Assembly (NCBI GenBank): GCA_020630795.1
Contig: JAHDIK010000014.1
Span: 20,940 to 84,939, forward strand
Source: Colwellia sp.
GTDB taxonomy: Bacteria; Pseudomonadota; Gammaproteobacteria; Enterobacterales; Alteromonadaceae
Direction: 5' to 3'
Length of the DNA stretch: 64,000 bases
Shown: positions 55,292 through 64,000 of the stretch, piece after piece
Layout of the letters: each line of letters begins with the position of its first letter
How positions within the stretch are numbered: the stretch's first letter is position 1
Translations under genes and position numbers: made by a program
Notes under the pieces: generated by a model
Seen by the model: only the letters and a program-made list of their open reading frames with translations
What the model was told of the DNA's origin: nothing
The model's database searches: none

Positions 55292-56332
55292 TTAAACGTT
55301 ATAAATTTTTTGCATATCGTCTAGAGATATTGCTTTAAGTTTACTTGCATTACCTGCTGTTTCAAACGCTTCATATCTGTCTTTACAAATTTCGTACATT
55401 GCTTGAACTGACTGTTTTAAATATTTGCGTGGATCAAATTCTGACGGGTTTTCACTCATAAATTTACGAATTGCTCCTGTAGAAGCCAAACGTAAGTCGG
55501 TATCAATATTGATTTTTCTGACGCCGTTTTTTATGCCTTCTTGAATCTGTTCAACCGGAACACCATAAGTTTCACCAATATTACCACCGTACTCATTAAT
55601 GATTGCTAACCAGTCTTGAGGTACTGACGATGAACCATGCATAACAAGGTGAGTATTTGGTATACGCTTATTGATTTCTTTAATTCTATCAATAGCGAGA
55701 ATATCACCCGTTGGTGGGCGAGTGAACTTGTAAGCTCCGTGTGATGTACCACAAGCAATAGCTAAAGCGTCTACATTCGTTTTTGCAACAAAGTCTGCTG
55801 CTTCTTCCGGATCAGTAAGCATTTGCTCTTTGTCTAAAACCCCTTCAGCGCCAATGCCATCTTCTTCTCCAGCCATGCCGGTTTCTAAAGAACCTAAACA
55901 ACCCAGTTCACCTTCAACAGATACGCCACATGCGTGTGCTACTTCTACAGTTCGACGTGTTACATCAACGTTATATTCATAGCTTGACGGAGTTTTACCG
56001 TCTTCCAAAAGTGAGCCGTCCATCATTACCGACGAAAAGCCAAGTTGAATTGAGCGCTGACATACAGCTAACGATGTTCCGTGGTCTTGATGCATAACTA
56101 CTGGAATGTGAGGGAATTCTTCAATAGCAGCTAATATTAAGTGTTTTAAAAATGGTGCTCCAGCATAACCTCTCGCGCCTGCCGACGCTTGTAATATAAC
56201 AGGGCTGTTTGTATCGTTCGCTGCCAACATAATTGCTCTAACCTGTTCAAGGTTATTTACATTGAAAGCAGGTATCCCGTATCCATATTCCGCCGCATGA
56301 TCTAACATTTGACGCATAGAGATTAAAGCCAT
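55292..56332 (-). CDS. fba: Class II fructose-bisphosphate aldolase
   Basis: Zinc-dependent aldolase interconverting fructose-1,6-bisphosphate and triose phosphates. The start at 56332 is chosen because AGGAG lies 9 bases upstream and it gives the family N-terminus [19 protein letters not shown]; the in-frame ATG at 56395 would add 21 unrelated residues. 346 aa. Zinc and catalytic motifs: [43 protein letters not shown], and VMHGSSSVP. It resembles the CbbA/Calvin-type subgroup rather than E. coli FbaA. Third gene of the epd-pgk-fba set, though 464 bases separate it from pgk. Confidence 0.96.
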   Translation of the reverse strand: MALISMRQMLDHAAEYGYGIPAFNVNNLEQVRAIMLAANDTNSPVILQASAGARGYAGAPFLKHLILAAIEEFPHIPVVMHQDHGTSLAVCQRSIQLGFSSVMMDGSLLEDGKTPSSYEYNVDVTRRTVEVAHACGVSVEGELGCLGSLETGMAGEEDGIGAEGVLDKEQMLTDPEEAADFVAKTNVDALAIACGTSHGAYKFTRPPTGDILAIDRIKEINKRIPNTHLVMHGSSSVPQDWLAIINEYGGNIGETYGVPVEQIQEGIKNGVRKINIDTDLRLASTGAIRKFMSENPSEFDPRKYLKQSVQAMYEICKDRYEAFETAGNASKLKAISLDDMQKIYNV

Positions 56333-56688
56333 TACAACACTCCTAAAAAGTTTAGATATAAAATAAAAGTTATTATTTGTTTCATGGTGAAACAAATAAG
56401 TTTCATTTTGTAATTATATCAGAAAAAAATATTCAGTTGCATACCTATGCAATTGATCTTAGCTGTATAAAATTTGGAGTGAGATCTGTTATTCGTATAT
56501 TGTTTGAATTTTACGACAAAATAAATACTTGTTTAAATTTTTTCTTATCTTTCGAAGTGAAAGTTCTTGTTTTGTTGTTTAATTACTACAAAATGCATGA
56601 ATAAATTAAATGAAATTTTTTAAAATTATTTTCAAGTGAAAAATATTAGATAGCGGTGTTGAATAAGTTGAGGAAGGGAGTGATTTTA
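56333..56688. other. Non-coding stretch upstream of fba
   Basis: AT-rich part of the 464-base pgk-fba gap. No convincing gene; a 75-codon open frame on the plus strand (56377-56604) overlaps the fba leader, has no ribosome site and looks random in composition. A separate fba promoter probably lies here. Confidence 0.5.
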
Positions 56689-56721
56689 ATGTGTTGATTT
56701 TAATGATTAAAATCAACACAT
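56689..56721. repeat. Perfect 33-base palindrome between pgk and fba
   Basis: Arms of 16 bases (56689-56704 and 56706-56721) are exact inverse complements around a single G. The left arm also contains a TGATTTTAATG copy that is repeated in direct orientation at 56681-56691. In RNA it would form a strong AT-rich hairpin; in DNA it could be an operator. Confidence 0.9.
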
Positions 56722-56733
56722 GATTTTTGTATG

Positions 56734-56781
56734 ATGTTGTTTAATTGAACATGTGTAATATTACATAAAATTAAACAACAT
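56734..56781. repeat. 13-base inverted repeat just after pgk
   Basis: ATGTTGTTTAATT (56734-56746) is inverted exactly at 56769-56781, enclosing 22 bases that themselves contain the palindrome GTAATATTAC (56755-56764). It starts 15 bases after the pgk stop on the minus strand. Possible 3'-end hairpin of the pgk message; no T run follows directly. Confidence 0.85.
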
Positions 56782-56796
56782 TTTATTCGGTAGAAA

Positions 56797-57969
56797 CTAT
56801 TGGCCGCGTTGTTCTAAAATCTCAACAGCTGGCAACACTTTACCTTCTACAAATTCTAAGAAAGCTCCACCACCTGTCGATATGTATGACACATCATTAG
56901 CAAGGTCAAACTTGTCTATTGCGGCTAATGTGTCGCCACCGCCTGCAATTGAAAATGCGTCACTTTCAGCAATAGCGCGCGCAACAACTTCAGTACCTTT
57001 AGCAAAAGCATCTATTTCGAAAACACCACAAGGGCCATTCCATAAAATAGTTTTTGCATTTTTTAGGATTTCAGCGGCTTGAGCTGCTGATTTAGGGCCG
57101 TAATCAATAATGTCGTCATCACTTTCAATGTCTTTTGGATCTTTGATCGTTGTTGCTGAATCATGTTGCCAATCACTGAAACCAACTTTTGTTGTAGTTA
57201 CGTCTTGTGCGTAAATAACTTCAGTTTCTTTACATAGTCTTTGTGCTTCAGGAATTAGGTCTGCTTCATATAAAGAATTACCTACTTCATTGCCTGCAGC
57301 TGCAACGAATGTGTTAGAAATACCACCGCCAACAACAAGCACATCAGCTATTTTAGATAACGAATCTAAAACGGTTAATTTAGTTGATACTTTTGAACCG
57401 CCAACTACAGCCACTAGTGGACGAGCTGGATTATCAAGTGCTTTTCCTAATGCTTCAAGTTCTGCTGATAATAATGGGCCAGCCGCTGCAACAGGAGCAA
57501 ATTTAGCTACGCCATGTGTTGAAGCATGCGCTCTATGCGCTGTTCCGAAAGCATCCATAACAAAAACGTCACATAATGCAGCTAATTGCTTAGATAGCGC
57601 TTCGTCATTTTTCTTTTCGCCAACATTAAAACGAATATTTTCAAAAACAACCAATTCACCTGCTTGAGCTTCAACACCATTCAGGTAGTTATTTTCTAAA
57701 CGAACAGGGTAATTAAGTGCAGCCGCTAAGTAATCTACAACAGGTTGTAGTGAAAACTCAGTATTTGGTTCACCTTCAGTTGGTCGACCTAGGTGCGACA
57801 TTACCATTACTTTAGCGCCAGACTCTAACGCTAACTTTAAAGTTGGAAGTGCAGCTCTTAGTCTAGCGTCTGAAGTAATTTTACCGTCTTGAACAGGTAC
57901 ATTGAGATCTTCACGAATTAACACACGCTTTTGTGCTAAATCTAAATCTGTCATTTTAATAATCGACAT
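56797..57969 (-). CDS. pgk: Phosphoglycerate kinase
   Basis: Transfers phosphate from 1,3-bisphosphoglycerate to ADP in glycolysis and works in reverse in gluconeogenesis. 390 aa (E. coli 387). Motifs: [16 protein letters not shown] (substrate-binding Arg/Asp/Asn), [13 protein letters not shown], the hinge [10 protein letters not shown], and the nucleotide site [12 protein letters not shown] with [10 protein letters not shown]. Lies 38 bases after epd on the same strand; co-transcription with epd is likely. Two long inverted repeats follow its stop. Confidence 0.98.
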   Translation of the reverse strand: MSIIKMTDLDLAQKRVLIREDLNVPVQDGKITSDARLRAALPTLKLALESGAKVMVMSHLGRPTEGEPNTEFSLQPVVDYLAAALNYPVRLENNYLNGVEAQAGELVVFENIRFNVGEKKNDEALSKQLAALCDVFVMDAFGTAHRAHASTHGVAKFAPVAAAGPLLSAELEALGKALDNPARPLVAVVGGSKVSTKLTVLDSLSKIADVLVVGGGISNTFVAAAGNEVGNSLYEADLIPEAQRLCKETEVIYAQDVTTTKVGFSDWQHDSATTIKDPKDIESDDDIIDYGPKSAAQAAEILKNAKTILWNGPCGVFEIDAFAKGTEVVARAIAESDAFSIAGGGDTLAAIDKFDLANDVSYISTGGGAFLEFVEGKVLPAVEILEQRGQ

Positions 57970-58007
57970 AGTGTTTTCCTATTTAAAAGTATTAAAAATT
58001 ATTGTGT

Positions 58008-59021
58008 TTATAATGTGTTTGCTATTATTTTTGCAGTGTCTAACATTCTGTTAGAAAATCCCCATTCATTGTCACACCATATCAGCATTTTAACTAAACG
58101 CTTATGGCTTACTCGAGTTTGGTTGCCGTCAACAATACAAGAATGAGGATCGTGATTAAAGTCTACTGAAACTAAAGGTTCTTCTGTGTAACTTAAAATA
58201 CCATGTAACCCGTTGTTTTGGCTTTTTTGTATTGCTTGGTTTATACGCGCTATATCAACGTCGGTTGATACCGTTAAACTTAAGTCCATAGCGGTTACAT
58301 TGAGGGTTGGTACTCGAACGGCAATCGCTTCAAATCTTCCTGAAAATTTAGGGAGAATACGTTCTATACCTGCTGCCAACTTTGTATCAACCGGAATAAT
58401 AGAATGGCTAGCTGCACGTGTTCGTCTTAAATCGGGGTGATATGCATCAATAACTTGTTGATCATGCATTGATGAATGTATTGTTGTAATTGTTCCGCTT
58501 TCAACACCAAATGCGTCGTCAATTGCTTTAATTACCGGTACAACACAATTGGTGGTGCATGAACCGTTTGATAAAATAGTGTGTTCAGCGGTAATGATAT
58601 GGTGATTTACACCATAGATAATCGTGGCATCTACGTCATTTGAGGCAGGGTGTGAAAAGAGTACTTTTTTTGCACCTTGTTTGAGGTGTTGTTCTGCTTC
58701 ACTGTACTGACCAAACTTACCTGTACAATCTAAAACAATATCAACGTCGTGTTCTTTCCAAGGTAATCGGTTGAGCTCTTTTTCATGTGATAAATGCACT
58801 TTTTGGTCTTCAATCATTAAAGCATTATCTTTTAACTCTACAGTATGCGGAAATCTTCCATGAGTTGAGTCATACTTTAATAAATGTGCTATTCCTTCAG
58901 GATCAGCGAGTTCATTGATTGCGACTAATGAAAACTCGTCGGTGCGATTACTTTCAAACAGCGCACGAGCGACATTTCTACCAATTCTACCAAAGCCATT
59001 AATGGCAATATTTACAGACAT
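58008..59021 (-). CDS. epd: D-erythrose-4-phosphate dehydrogenase
   Basis: GAPDH-family enzyme that oxidises erythrose-4-phosphate to 4-phosphoerythronate for pyridoxal phosphate synthesis. 337 aa. NAD fold at the start ([15 protein letters not shown]), catalytic Cys155 in SNGSCTTNC, and Epd-specific features: [29 protein letters not shown] and [16 protein letters not shown], which differ from GapA. Gene order epd-pgk-fba is the conserved gammaproteobacterial arrangement. A glycolytic GAPDH role in addition cannot be excluded by sequence alone, but Epd is the better name. Confidence 0.93.
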   Translation of the reverse strand: MSVNIAINGFGRIGRNVARALFESNRTDEFSLVAINELADPEGIAHLLKYDSTHGRFPHTVELKDNALMIEDQKVHLSHEKELNRLPWKEHDVDIVLDCTGKFGQYSEAEQHLKQGAKKVLFSHPASNDVDATIIYGVNHHIITAEHTILSNGSCTTNCVVPVIKAIDDAFGVESGTITTIHSSMHDQQVIDAYHPDLRRTRAASHSIIPVDTKLAAGIERILPKFSGRFEAIAVRVPTLNVTAMDLSLTVSTDVDIARINQAIQKSQNNGLHGILSYTEEPLVSVDFNHDPHSCIVDGNQTRVSHKRLVKMLIWCDNEWGFSNRMLDTAKIIANTL

Positions 59022-59345
59022 AAGAACAACAAAATTACGGTGAATAATAAAAAGAGGTTATATAATACAACTTCTTTGGTCTGACTGTTATAAGCTTTAT
59101 GCAATATTATACTCTTTTTGTATAAGCATTATGTAAAAAAGCAGGAAGGTTTCCGTGCGGAGCTATTGGGAAGTAAGCCTTAATTGTAATTTTTCTTGAG
59201 GTCGCCAAGATAATTGCTGCAATCGCGGTGAAAGTTAAATTTTTCATTTTACATGCACACATTCTAGGGATAGAGTCGTATACCTGTATAATATCCAGAT
59301 ATTCAGTATATTAAGTCGTTACATTAAGAGCCATTTGAAGATTTT
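59022..59345. other. Divergent region between epd and the kinase-like gene
   Basis: 324 bases with no gene recognised. TATAAT motifs occur near both ends (e.g. 59287-59292 on the plus strand, 53 bases before the ATG at 59346) and are candidate -10 boxes. No convincing -35 partner was found. Confidence 0.5.
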
Positions 59346-62030
59346 ATGAAAACACATATTACTCAGTTTTGTTTGGCAGTTTTAATGTATGTTGCGGTGT
59401 GTTTATTGACCATTATAGTCATTAAACCATTCTCTGTTCTCATCTTTATTGGATCTGCGGCTGGTATCGCCAGTGCGATTATTTTACTTTGGGGTACACA
59501 TTTACTTGCAGCAGTTTTTTTCGCGAGTTTATTACTAAACATAATTTTATCGCAATACTTCTCTATTCCCTTTAATTTACCTATTTTTATGATCACAACC
59601 TTGTCAGTTTGTTTGCAAGGTTTTTGGGTAAAACGCCTAACTTATCGAGTGATTTCTACCCAACGTTGGTTAGATAGTCGAGCAATGCTCATTAGCTTCA
59701 TTTTAAAAATAGGGCCGTTAGCCTCGATTGTTTCTGCTTCAACATCTGTTCTAATTTCTGTTATTTATGTCAAAGAATTTGATGCCAACTTGTTTTATGT
59801 GTTTTGTAGGACTTGGTCTGCGAGTACTTTGATCTCGGTATTTTCGATTCCAGTGCTGTTATTCTTTCAAGGGAAGCAACAGCTTAATAGCGGTAAGCGA
59901 ATTTTTGTTATCATCTCGTCTATTTTGGGGGGGATATCAATAGCGCTTCTTTTTAAGATATTTCAAGACCAACATCAGCATTATCGAGCAGACGACTTTT
60001 ATAAGGCTAAAAATTTCGTAATATCAGAGTTAAGCAGAGAAATTGTCCAAACCGAACAACAATTGCAAGCGGCTAAAGCATATTTTGAAACGAGCACTTC
60101 GATAAGTTTAGATAATTTTAACGAGTTCTCAGCTTATGTAATGGGTGACAATTCAACAATTGAGGCGCTAGAGTGGGTACCTGTTGTTCAGCATGAAAAT
60201 AGAAATACGTACGAACAATACGTGTCGAAACTGTTGGACTTTACCTATCAAATTAGCCAACAGACATTATCAGGCGATAAAATAGCTCATCCAGAATCAG
60301 CATTTTATATGCCTGTTCAGTATGTTTTTCCTCGTTACCAAAATGAAGAATTGCTAAGTATTAATGTGTATGGTGAAGTTCAGAAAAAACGTGCGATCGA
60401 TAGGGCCATTGAAACCCAAAGTCCATCAGCGACTATTCCTATTAGCTTTATTGAGGGAGAATTTGACGACCCTGTTATTAACGTAGTTTTACCCGTTTAC
60501 GGTAAATATTTAGAGCCATCGTTCGGTGAACTGAAATTAAAAGAACGTCAGGTTATTAAGGGCGTTATTATTGGAGTTGTAAAGCTATCTCGCCTGTTTA
60601 GTCGAATATCCAAGTACGCTGATAATGCTAATGTAAATGTTTATATTACTGGCTATGATAATGGCTCTCAATTTGTCGTTTATGGTCAACAAATCGATAC
60701 GCTTAATAGGTTAGTTGAGACCAATAAAACATCTGTTTATTCTCGAGAATGGCAATATAGTATTAGCGAAAAAGCACCGTGGGTACTGCAAACTAAAAAG
60801 TGGCAAACATGGGCGATGTTATTTGGTGGTACTTTTGGTGGATTGATTTTTCAGATGCTAATTTTAATGATGGCCGCTTATTCAACCGAGCTAGGTTTTA
60901 GGGTTGCTAATCAAACACGAGAATTAATTTTATCAAAAGAAAAGTCAGATAAAGAAAACCACGCAAAAACGCAATTCTTGCAATCGTTAAGTTCTGAATT
61001 GCGTATTCCGCTCAGTGTTATTTCTCGGCTGATTGAAGTATTCCCAACTCAGAATTTAAACAGTAATGAGAAAGAATATATAACTAACGTTTCTAATGCG
61101 GCGCTCAACTTAGAGCAGCTGGTTGATACATTAAATGAGCTTTCTACAATTGAATCGGGCAAGCTTATATTAAACAAGCAATCATTTGATTTCCTTTTAT
61201 TTTTAAGTCGCATGGAAGATATTCTTGAAGCGCAAAATAAGAATATTCAATTTATCGTGCAAAAAGATACACCACAATTTATTAAAACTGATGAATTAAG
61301 GTTACAACAAGTTTTTATTAATTGTGCTGAATGCGCATGTGATATTTTTCCTGAAAATGATTTATCTATTTCAGTTAAAGTTCATTTTCATCAACAAAGC
61401 CAGGCGACTATTGTTTTTGTGGTTACGTCTTCAGGTGCAAGATACGACACTAATTATGGTGTTGAAACTGAAGAGCTCAGTCATTCAAATCTCAAAATAT
61501 CCATGGCAAAAGAGCTTGCAAATAGGTTAGATGGAAATGTTGCCTTGGCTAAATTACCTTCAGGACAAATCGTCATTAATGTTTCTATTAAGGTATTAGT
61601 TTCTCAAGACAATGAATATGAATTCGGGCGCTTTAATCAGTTATTAAGCGATACTGACACTAAACCACAGTTATTGAAACAAGCATTGTTTGTTGAGGCG
61701 GAAGGCGAAGGCAATGTTAGCTTTTGTAGCCAGCTTAGAGCATTAGGTTATCATCTAGTGGTTAAAAAAGTTGGTGAACCTGTTGATTACGACTTATATT
61801 CATTCCGATATTCACTAGTGGTTTATGATTGCTCGGACCCTATGAGTAAAGTTGAAAATATAGCGCTGTTGGAAGATAAACATTTAGTAAATGTACCTAC
61901 GTTAGCGGTATTTAATCAACCACCCACTGACGATATGCTTACCACTATTCATAACAAATTTAGTTACTATATAGTGTTGCCTATAACAACAGAAAGTTTA
62001 GACAATATGTTAAGGAAACACCTCAGCTAA
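59346..62030 (+). CDS. Degenerate CHASE-domain sensor histidine kinase
   Basis: 894 aa. The N-terminus has several hydrophobic helices (about 8-200, MASE1-like), then a CHASE-type extracytoplasmic domain (about 215-480; IEALEWVPVVQ, an FPR-like FPRYQNEE, and an LPVYGKYLEP segment), another helix (about 490-515) and a kinase-like core. At the position of the phosphoacceptor the sequence is SLSSELRIPLS: Ser550 replaces the His of S-H-E-L. The ATPase region is also eroded: QVFINCAECACDIF stands for the N box, and no G-x-G boxes are seen. The last ~120 residues resemble a receiver without its Asp. It is probably catalytically inactive and acts as a sensor or scaffold. Convergent with the phosphorelay genes at 62042-63960. 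Confidence 0.82.
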   Translation: MKTHITQFCLAVLMYVAVCLLTIIVIKPFSVLIFIGSAAGIASAIILLWGTHLLAAVFFASLLLNIILSQYFSIPFNLPIFMITTLSVCLQGFWVKRLTYRVISTQRWLDSRAMLISFILKIGPLASIVSASTSVLISVIYVKEFDANLFYVFCRTWSASTLISVFSIPVLLFFQGKQQLNSGKRIFVIISSILGGISIALLFKIFQDQHQHYRADDFYKAKNFVISELSREIVQTEQQLQAAKAYFETSTSISLDNFNEFSAYVMGDNSTIEALEWVPVVQHENRNTYEQYVSKLLDFTYQISQQTLSGDKIAHPESAFYMPVQYVFPRYQNEELLSINVYGEVQKKRAIDRAIETQSPSATIPISFIEGEFDDPVINVVLPVYGKYLEPSFGELKLKERQVIKGVIIGVVKLSRLFSRISKYADNANVNVYITGYDNGSQFVVYGQQIDTLNRLVETNKTSVYSREWQYSISEKAPWVLQTKKWQTWAMLFGGTFGGLIFQMLILMMAAYSTELGFRVANQTRELILSKEKSDKENHAKTQFLQSLSSELRIPLSVISRLIEVFPTQNLNSNEKEYITNVSNAALNLEQLVDTLNELSTIESGKLILNKQSFDFLLFLSRMEDILEAQNKNIQFIVQKDTPQFIKTDELRLQQVFINCAECACDIFPENDLSISVKVHFHQQSQATIVFVVTSSGARYDTNYGVETEELSHSNLKISMAKELANRLDGNVALAKLPSGQIVINVSIKVLVSQDNEYEFGRFNQLLSDTDTKPQLLKQALFVEAEGEGNVSFCSQLRALGYHLVVKKVGEPVDYDLYSFRYSLVVYDCSDPMSKVENIALLEDKHLVNVPTLAVFNQPPTDDMLTTIHNKFSYYIVLPITTESLDNMLRKHLS

Positions 62031-62041
62031 ATTTATTGGTT

Positions 62042-63325
62042 TTACACCGCTTGGTTTGTTGTTTTTGGCTGCAGTATTTTTTTTACAACGCTTAGGATTT
62101 CTGTTTTAGTTGACGGTTTCATAATGTACCCTTTAAGACCAAAGTTGGCCCATTTTTTAACGATTTCTTTATTTTTATTTCCTGTTAGCGCGATAACAGG
62201 AATATCTCTTCCTCCTGACAGTTGACGAATTTTTTTGGTCGCGTTTAGCCCATCTAAATTTGGCATAAATAGGTCCATTAAAATTAGGTCGTAATGTTTT
62301 TCTTTTATTTTTTTCAATGCGCAAAGGCCGTCTTCTGCTTCGTCTATATTATAATTCTCTTTTGTTAATACACTGCCAATCATCTCTCTATATAAGTTGT
62401 TATCTTCTACAATCAATATAACGGGATCATCTTGAGGGAGGTCTATTTCATTATCGTTAGAAGCGGTATTCGTTATTGGTGGAAGCTCATCGTCATGTTC
62501 TCCTGGAGTAACAGGTGGGACTGGTCGCTTTTTAATGGACGGAACATGTGTAATCAGGCCTTTTTGCTTCTGAGGTTTAACTTTAGGAGTTTCTTTTATT
62601 GCCGTTTGTTTTGATAACAGTTGAGCAAGCAAATTATCTAATCCCGCTTTGATATCTTCTTCTAGGTGAGCGAGTAGGGGAGTTAAATGTTCTTCTTTAA
62701 TAGAAGATATTACTTCCTCGCTAGGTTGGTCTGATATATCTAATTCTTTGCTTTGAATTGATTTTTCGCTCGATTGAATAATATCTTCACGTTTTGATTT
62801 TACACTGTTCAAAATGTTTTGTTTACATTTGCTGCCTTCTTCAATAAGTAGTGATAAATCTTGGTCAATTTGTTCAAACAGCTCGTCATTTTCATTTTTT
62901 AGCGCAGTCGCTGAGCGAGTTTCGTTTAGCCCATTTTGCACAATCATTAAAAGCCTAAGTTTTTCATATAATGGTTGGTATACAAAATAGTTATCAAAAA
63001 ATCCCTTCATGCAGCACCTGAATGCTAGTGCTGAATCTTTGTTATTACAGAGTATAACGCTGTAATGTAAGTGATTGAGCTGATGCTCATCAACTAAACA
63101 TTTGTAATACTCCACGCTTTTTTCTACTGTGCCTAAAGCAAATAAAATGACAATAGGTTCTATTTGTAACAAATAATCTGTTGTTTCTTCGTTTAGTTGT
63201 ATTGTTCTGTATTCTTCAATGTGTGAAACCAATATGTTTGAAGCGCCAGTTGTATCTTCATCATTGTCTACAATCATGACAACTTTAGGGTGTCGACTAC
63301 CAACGGGAAGCGGTTTATTTTTCAT
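62042..63325 (-). CDS. Response regulator with degenerate N-terminal and intact C-terminal receiver
   Basis: 427 aa. The C-terminal receiver (about 300-420) is complete: acidic cluster LIVEDNN, acceptor Asp351 in LILMDLFMPNLDG, Thr in VIALTGNKNK and Lys in GYIMKPSTKTE. The first ~130 residues look like a second receiver fold (KVVMIVDNDED start) that lacks a clear acceptor Asp. Between them lies a helical, charged linker (about 135-290) with a Lys/Pro-rich stretch. No DNA-binding or enzymatic output domain is present. Its ATG overlaps the 3' end of the Hpt gene by 11 bases, so they are one operon. Confidence 0.85.
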   Translation of the reverse strand: MKNKPLPVGSRHPKVVMIVDNDEDTTGASNILVSHIEEYRTIQLNEETTDYLLQIEPIVILFALGTVEKSVEYYKCLVDEHQLNHLHYSVILCNNKDSALAFRCCMKGFFDNYFVYQPLYEKLRLLMIVQNGLNETRSATALKNENDELFEQIDQDLSLLIEEGSKCKQNILNSVKSKREDIIQSSEKSIQSKELDISDQPSEEVISSIKEEHLTPLLAHLEEDIKAGLDNLLAQLLSKQTAIKETPKVKPQKQKGLITHVPSIKKRPVPPVTPGEHDDELPPITNTASNDNEIDLPQDDPVILIVEDNNLYREMIGSVLTKENYNIDEAEDGLCALKKIKEKHYDLILMDLFMPNLDGLNATKKIRQLSGGRDIPVIALTGNKNKEIVKKWANFGLKGYIMKPSTKTEILSVVKKILQPKTTNQAV

Positions 63326-63665
63326 CTTTAATAGCTCCGTATACTTGTTTTACAGAATTATTGATTAAGATAATCAGTTCTTTGCAGTGCTCTTTATCTT
63401 TATTCAACGAGCTGTCCTCTAACTGCTGCAAATAGTCTGCAGATATTTCAGCCCCGATTGCTTTTGCTGATGTTTTAAGGAAATGTGCTTCTTCTTTTAT
63501 TTGTGTAAAATCTGAATCTGTATAAGATGCGCTGAGCTTTCCAATAGATTTTTTAGCTTGTTGTAAAAACTCTATTTCGAATTTTTTTATGAGCGCTTTA
63601 TCGTCACCAATTAATTCAAACATCACGTTTCTATTGAGAATTTGAAGGTTATTAGTCATGTACAT
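63315..63665 (-). CDS. Histidine phosphotransfer (Hpt) protein
   Basis: 116 aa, single Hpt domain. Phosphoacceptor His61 lies in the family motif EEAHFLKTSAKAIGAE (H-x-L-K-x-S-A-x2-x-G pattern). Four-helix-bundle length and charge fit. Start may be 63665 or the ATG two codons later. Overlaps the receiver reading frame upstream by 14 bases and the response regulator gene downstream by 11 bases: a tightly coupled phosphorelay in which the Hpt probably passes phosphate between a hybrid kinase receiver and the regulator at 62042-63325. Confidence 0.9.
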   Translation of the reverse strand: MYMTNNLQILNRNVMFELIGDDKALIKKFEIEFLQQAKKSIGKLSASYTDSDFTQIKEEAHFLKTSAKAIGAEISADYLQQLEDSSLNKDKEHCKELIILINNSVKQVYGAIKDEK

Positions 63666-63960
63666 ACCACTTTTTTAACGTTGTGCGTAAATCGGATAAT
63701 TGAATTGGTTTACTAACAAAGTCGTCCATACCTGCGCTGTAGCAATACTCGGCGTCACCACTCATTGCTGCACCAGTTACTGCAATTATGGGAATTTTTT
63801 TTTGATTTGTTTTCTTTTCGTGTTGTCGTATTTGTCTTGTCATGTCGTAGCCATCTAAATTTGGCATGTGACAGTCGGTTAAAATAAGTTGATATGTTCC
63901 TTCTTCCCACATTGCACGACCTTGTATTCCATCATCAGCTAGGTCACTGCGTATTTTCAC
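63652..63960 (-). pseudogene. Receiver domain, 5'-truncated at the window edge
   Basis: About 102 codons of a receiver domain typical of the C-terminus of hybrid sensor kinases: LADDGIQ, acceptor Asp in LILTDCHMPNLDGYDMTRQIRQ, IPIIAVTGAAMSG, and GMDDFVSKPIQL. The first beta strand and the acidic Asp pair are missing. Reading upstream in frame gives a TGA at about 63968-63970, before any of the expected N-terminal residues, so the frame is broken. The GTG at 63960 is not a plausible start. Most likely the 3' remnant of a larger kinase gene cut by an insertion or rearrangement; a one-base deletion is the alternative. Confidence 0.7.
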
Positions 63961-63961
63961 C

Positions 63962-63996
63962 CATCCTGATCACTTAATAACATCGATGCTGATCAC
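63962..63996. repeat. Direct repeats at the truncation point, possible insertion-sequence end
   Basis: CATCCTGATCAC (63962-63973) and GATGCTGATCAC (63985-63996) match at 10 of 12 positions with a 23-base period, and CACCC adjoins both copies. They begin exactly where the receiver reading frame is lost. Repeated binding sites of this kind occur at the ends of some insertion sequences (IS21-type); only 40 bases are visible, so the assignment is tentative. Confidence 0.4.
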
Positions 63997-64000
63997 CCAA

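Noticed and set aside
56377..56604. 75-codon open frame in the pgk-fba gap
   Set aside because: Overlaps the fba leader on the opposite strand, lacks a ribosome site and reads as AT-rich noise (Phe/Ile/Lys/Asn).
63652..63960. Receiver frame read as a complete gene from GTG at 63960
   Set aside because: The first beta strand and acidic Asp pair of the receiver fold are missing, and no ribosome site precedes the GTG. It is treated as a truncated gene.
1..64000. tRNA, rRNA, CRISPR arrays, prophage
   Set aside because: Intergenic regions were scanned by eye for cloverleaf ends, repeat-spacer periodicity and phage genes; none was seen. Small RNAs cannot be excluded without expression data.

Overview
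The window is a low-G+C gammaproteobacterial chromosome segment, most like Alteromonadales and probably Colwelliaceae (Colwellia/Thalassotalea type). This is inferred from gene content, protein character and synteny (rppH-ptsP-thyA, tamA-tamB, epd-pgk-fba, extended PstC/PstA). No database search was possible. Almost all of it reads as vegetative chromosome. I see no rRNA, tRNA, CRISPR array, prophage or complete insertion sequence. Only the last ~40 bases look like the edge of an inserted element.

Layout. 1-6.5 kb: 3' end of rppH, then ptsP, a TSUP permease, thyA and a membrane-anchored glutamate-synthase-like flavoprotein. 6.5-13 kb: a secreted protein of unknown function, then tamA-tamB on the minus strand. 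13-17 kb: an HDOD regulator, rdgC and an orphan histidine kinase. 17-25.3 kb: a phosphate block made of a Pho-box porin, phoB-phoR, pstS and, convergent, ppk1-ppx. 25.3-28.8 kb: gcvR-like, PilZ, ettA and a SUKH/SMI1 protein. 29-33.6 kb: a two-gene nitrate assimilation unit with a good sigma-54 promoter, and a CBS-domain protein. 33.8-42 kb: DUF2750, then pstC-pstA-pstB-phoU, a DUF47 protein and a PiT phosphate transporter. 42-46.3 kb: parvulin, oxyR, and an ECF sigma factor with two co-transcribed genes of unknown function. 46.5-53 kb: the glyoxylate-shunt genes glcB and aceA flanking lrgA-lrgB and a LysR regulator. 53-59 kb: DUF481, mscS, and the epd-pgk-fba set. 59-64 kb: a degenerate CHASE histidine kinase facing a phosphorelay cluster (response regulator, Hpt, truncated receiver).

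The dominant theme is phosphate. Pho boxes lie upstream of the porin, phoB, pstS and pstC, with a weaker one before ppk1. In the three clearest -10 cases (pstS, pstC, ppk1) the gap between box and -10 hexamer is exactly 10 nt. The likely flow is: outer-membrane uptake (porin), capture (PstS), import (PstCAB), signalling (PhoU, PhoR, PhoB), storage and release of polyphosphate (Ppk1, Ppx), and low-affinity import (DUF47-PiT).

The least explained parts are the ECF sigma triad (43.6-45.8 kb), the kinase-like protein with Ser in place of the phosphoacceptor His (59.3-62.0 kb) beside a split phosphorelay, the truncated receiver at the window edge, and two long perfect inverted repeats between pgk and fba.
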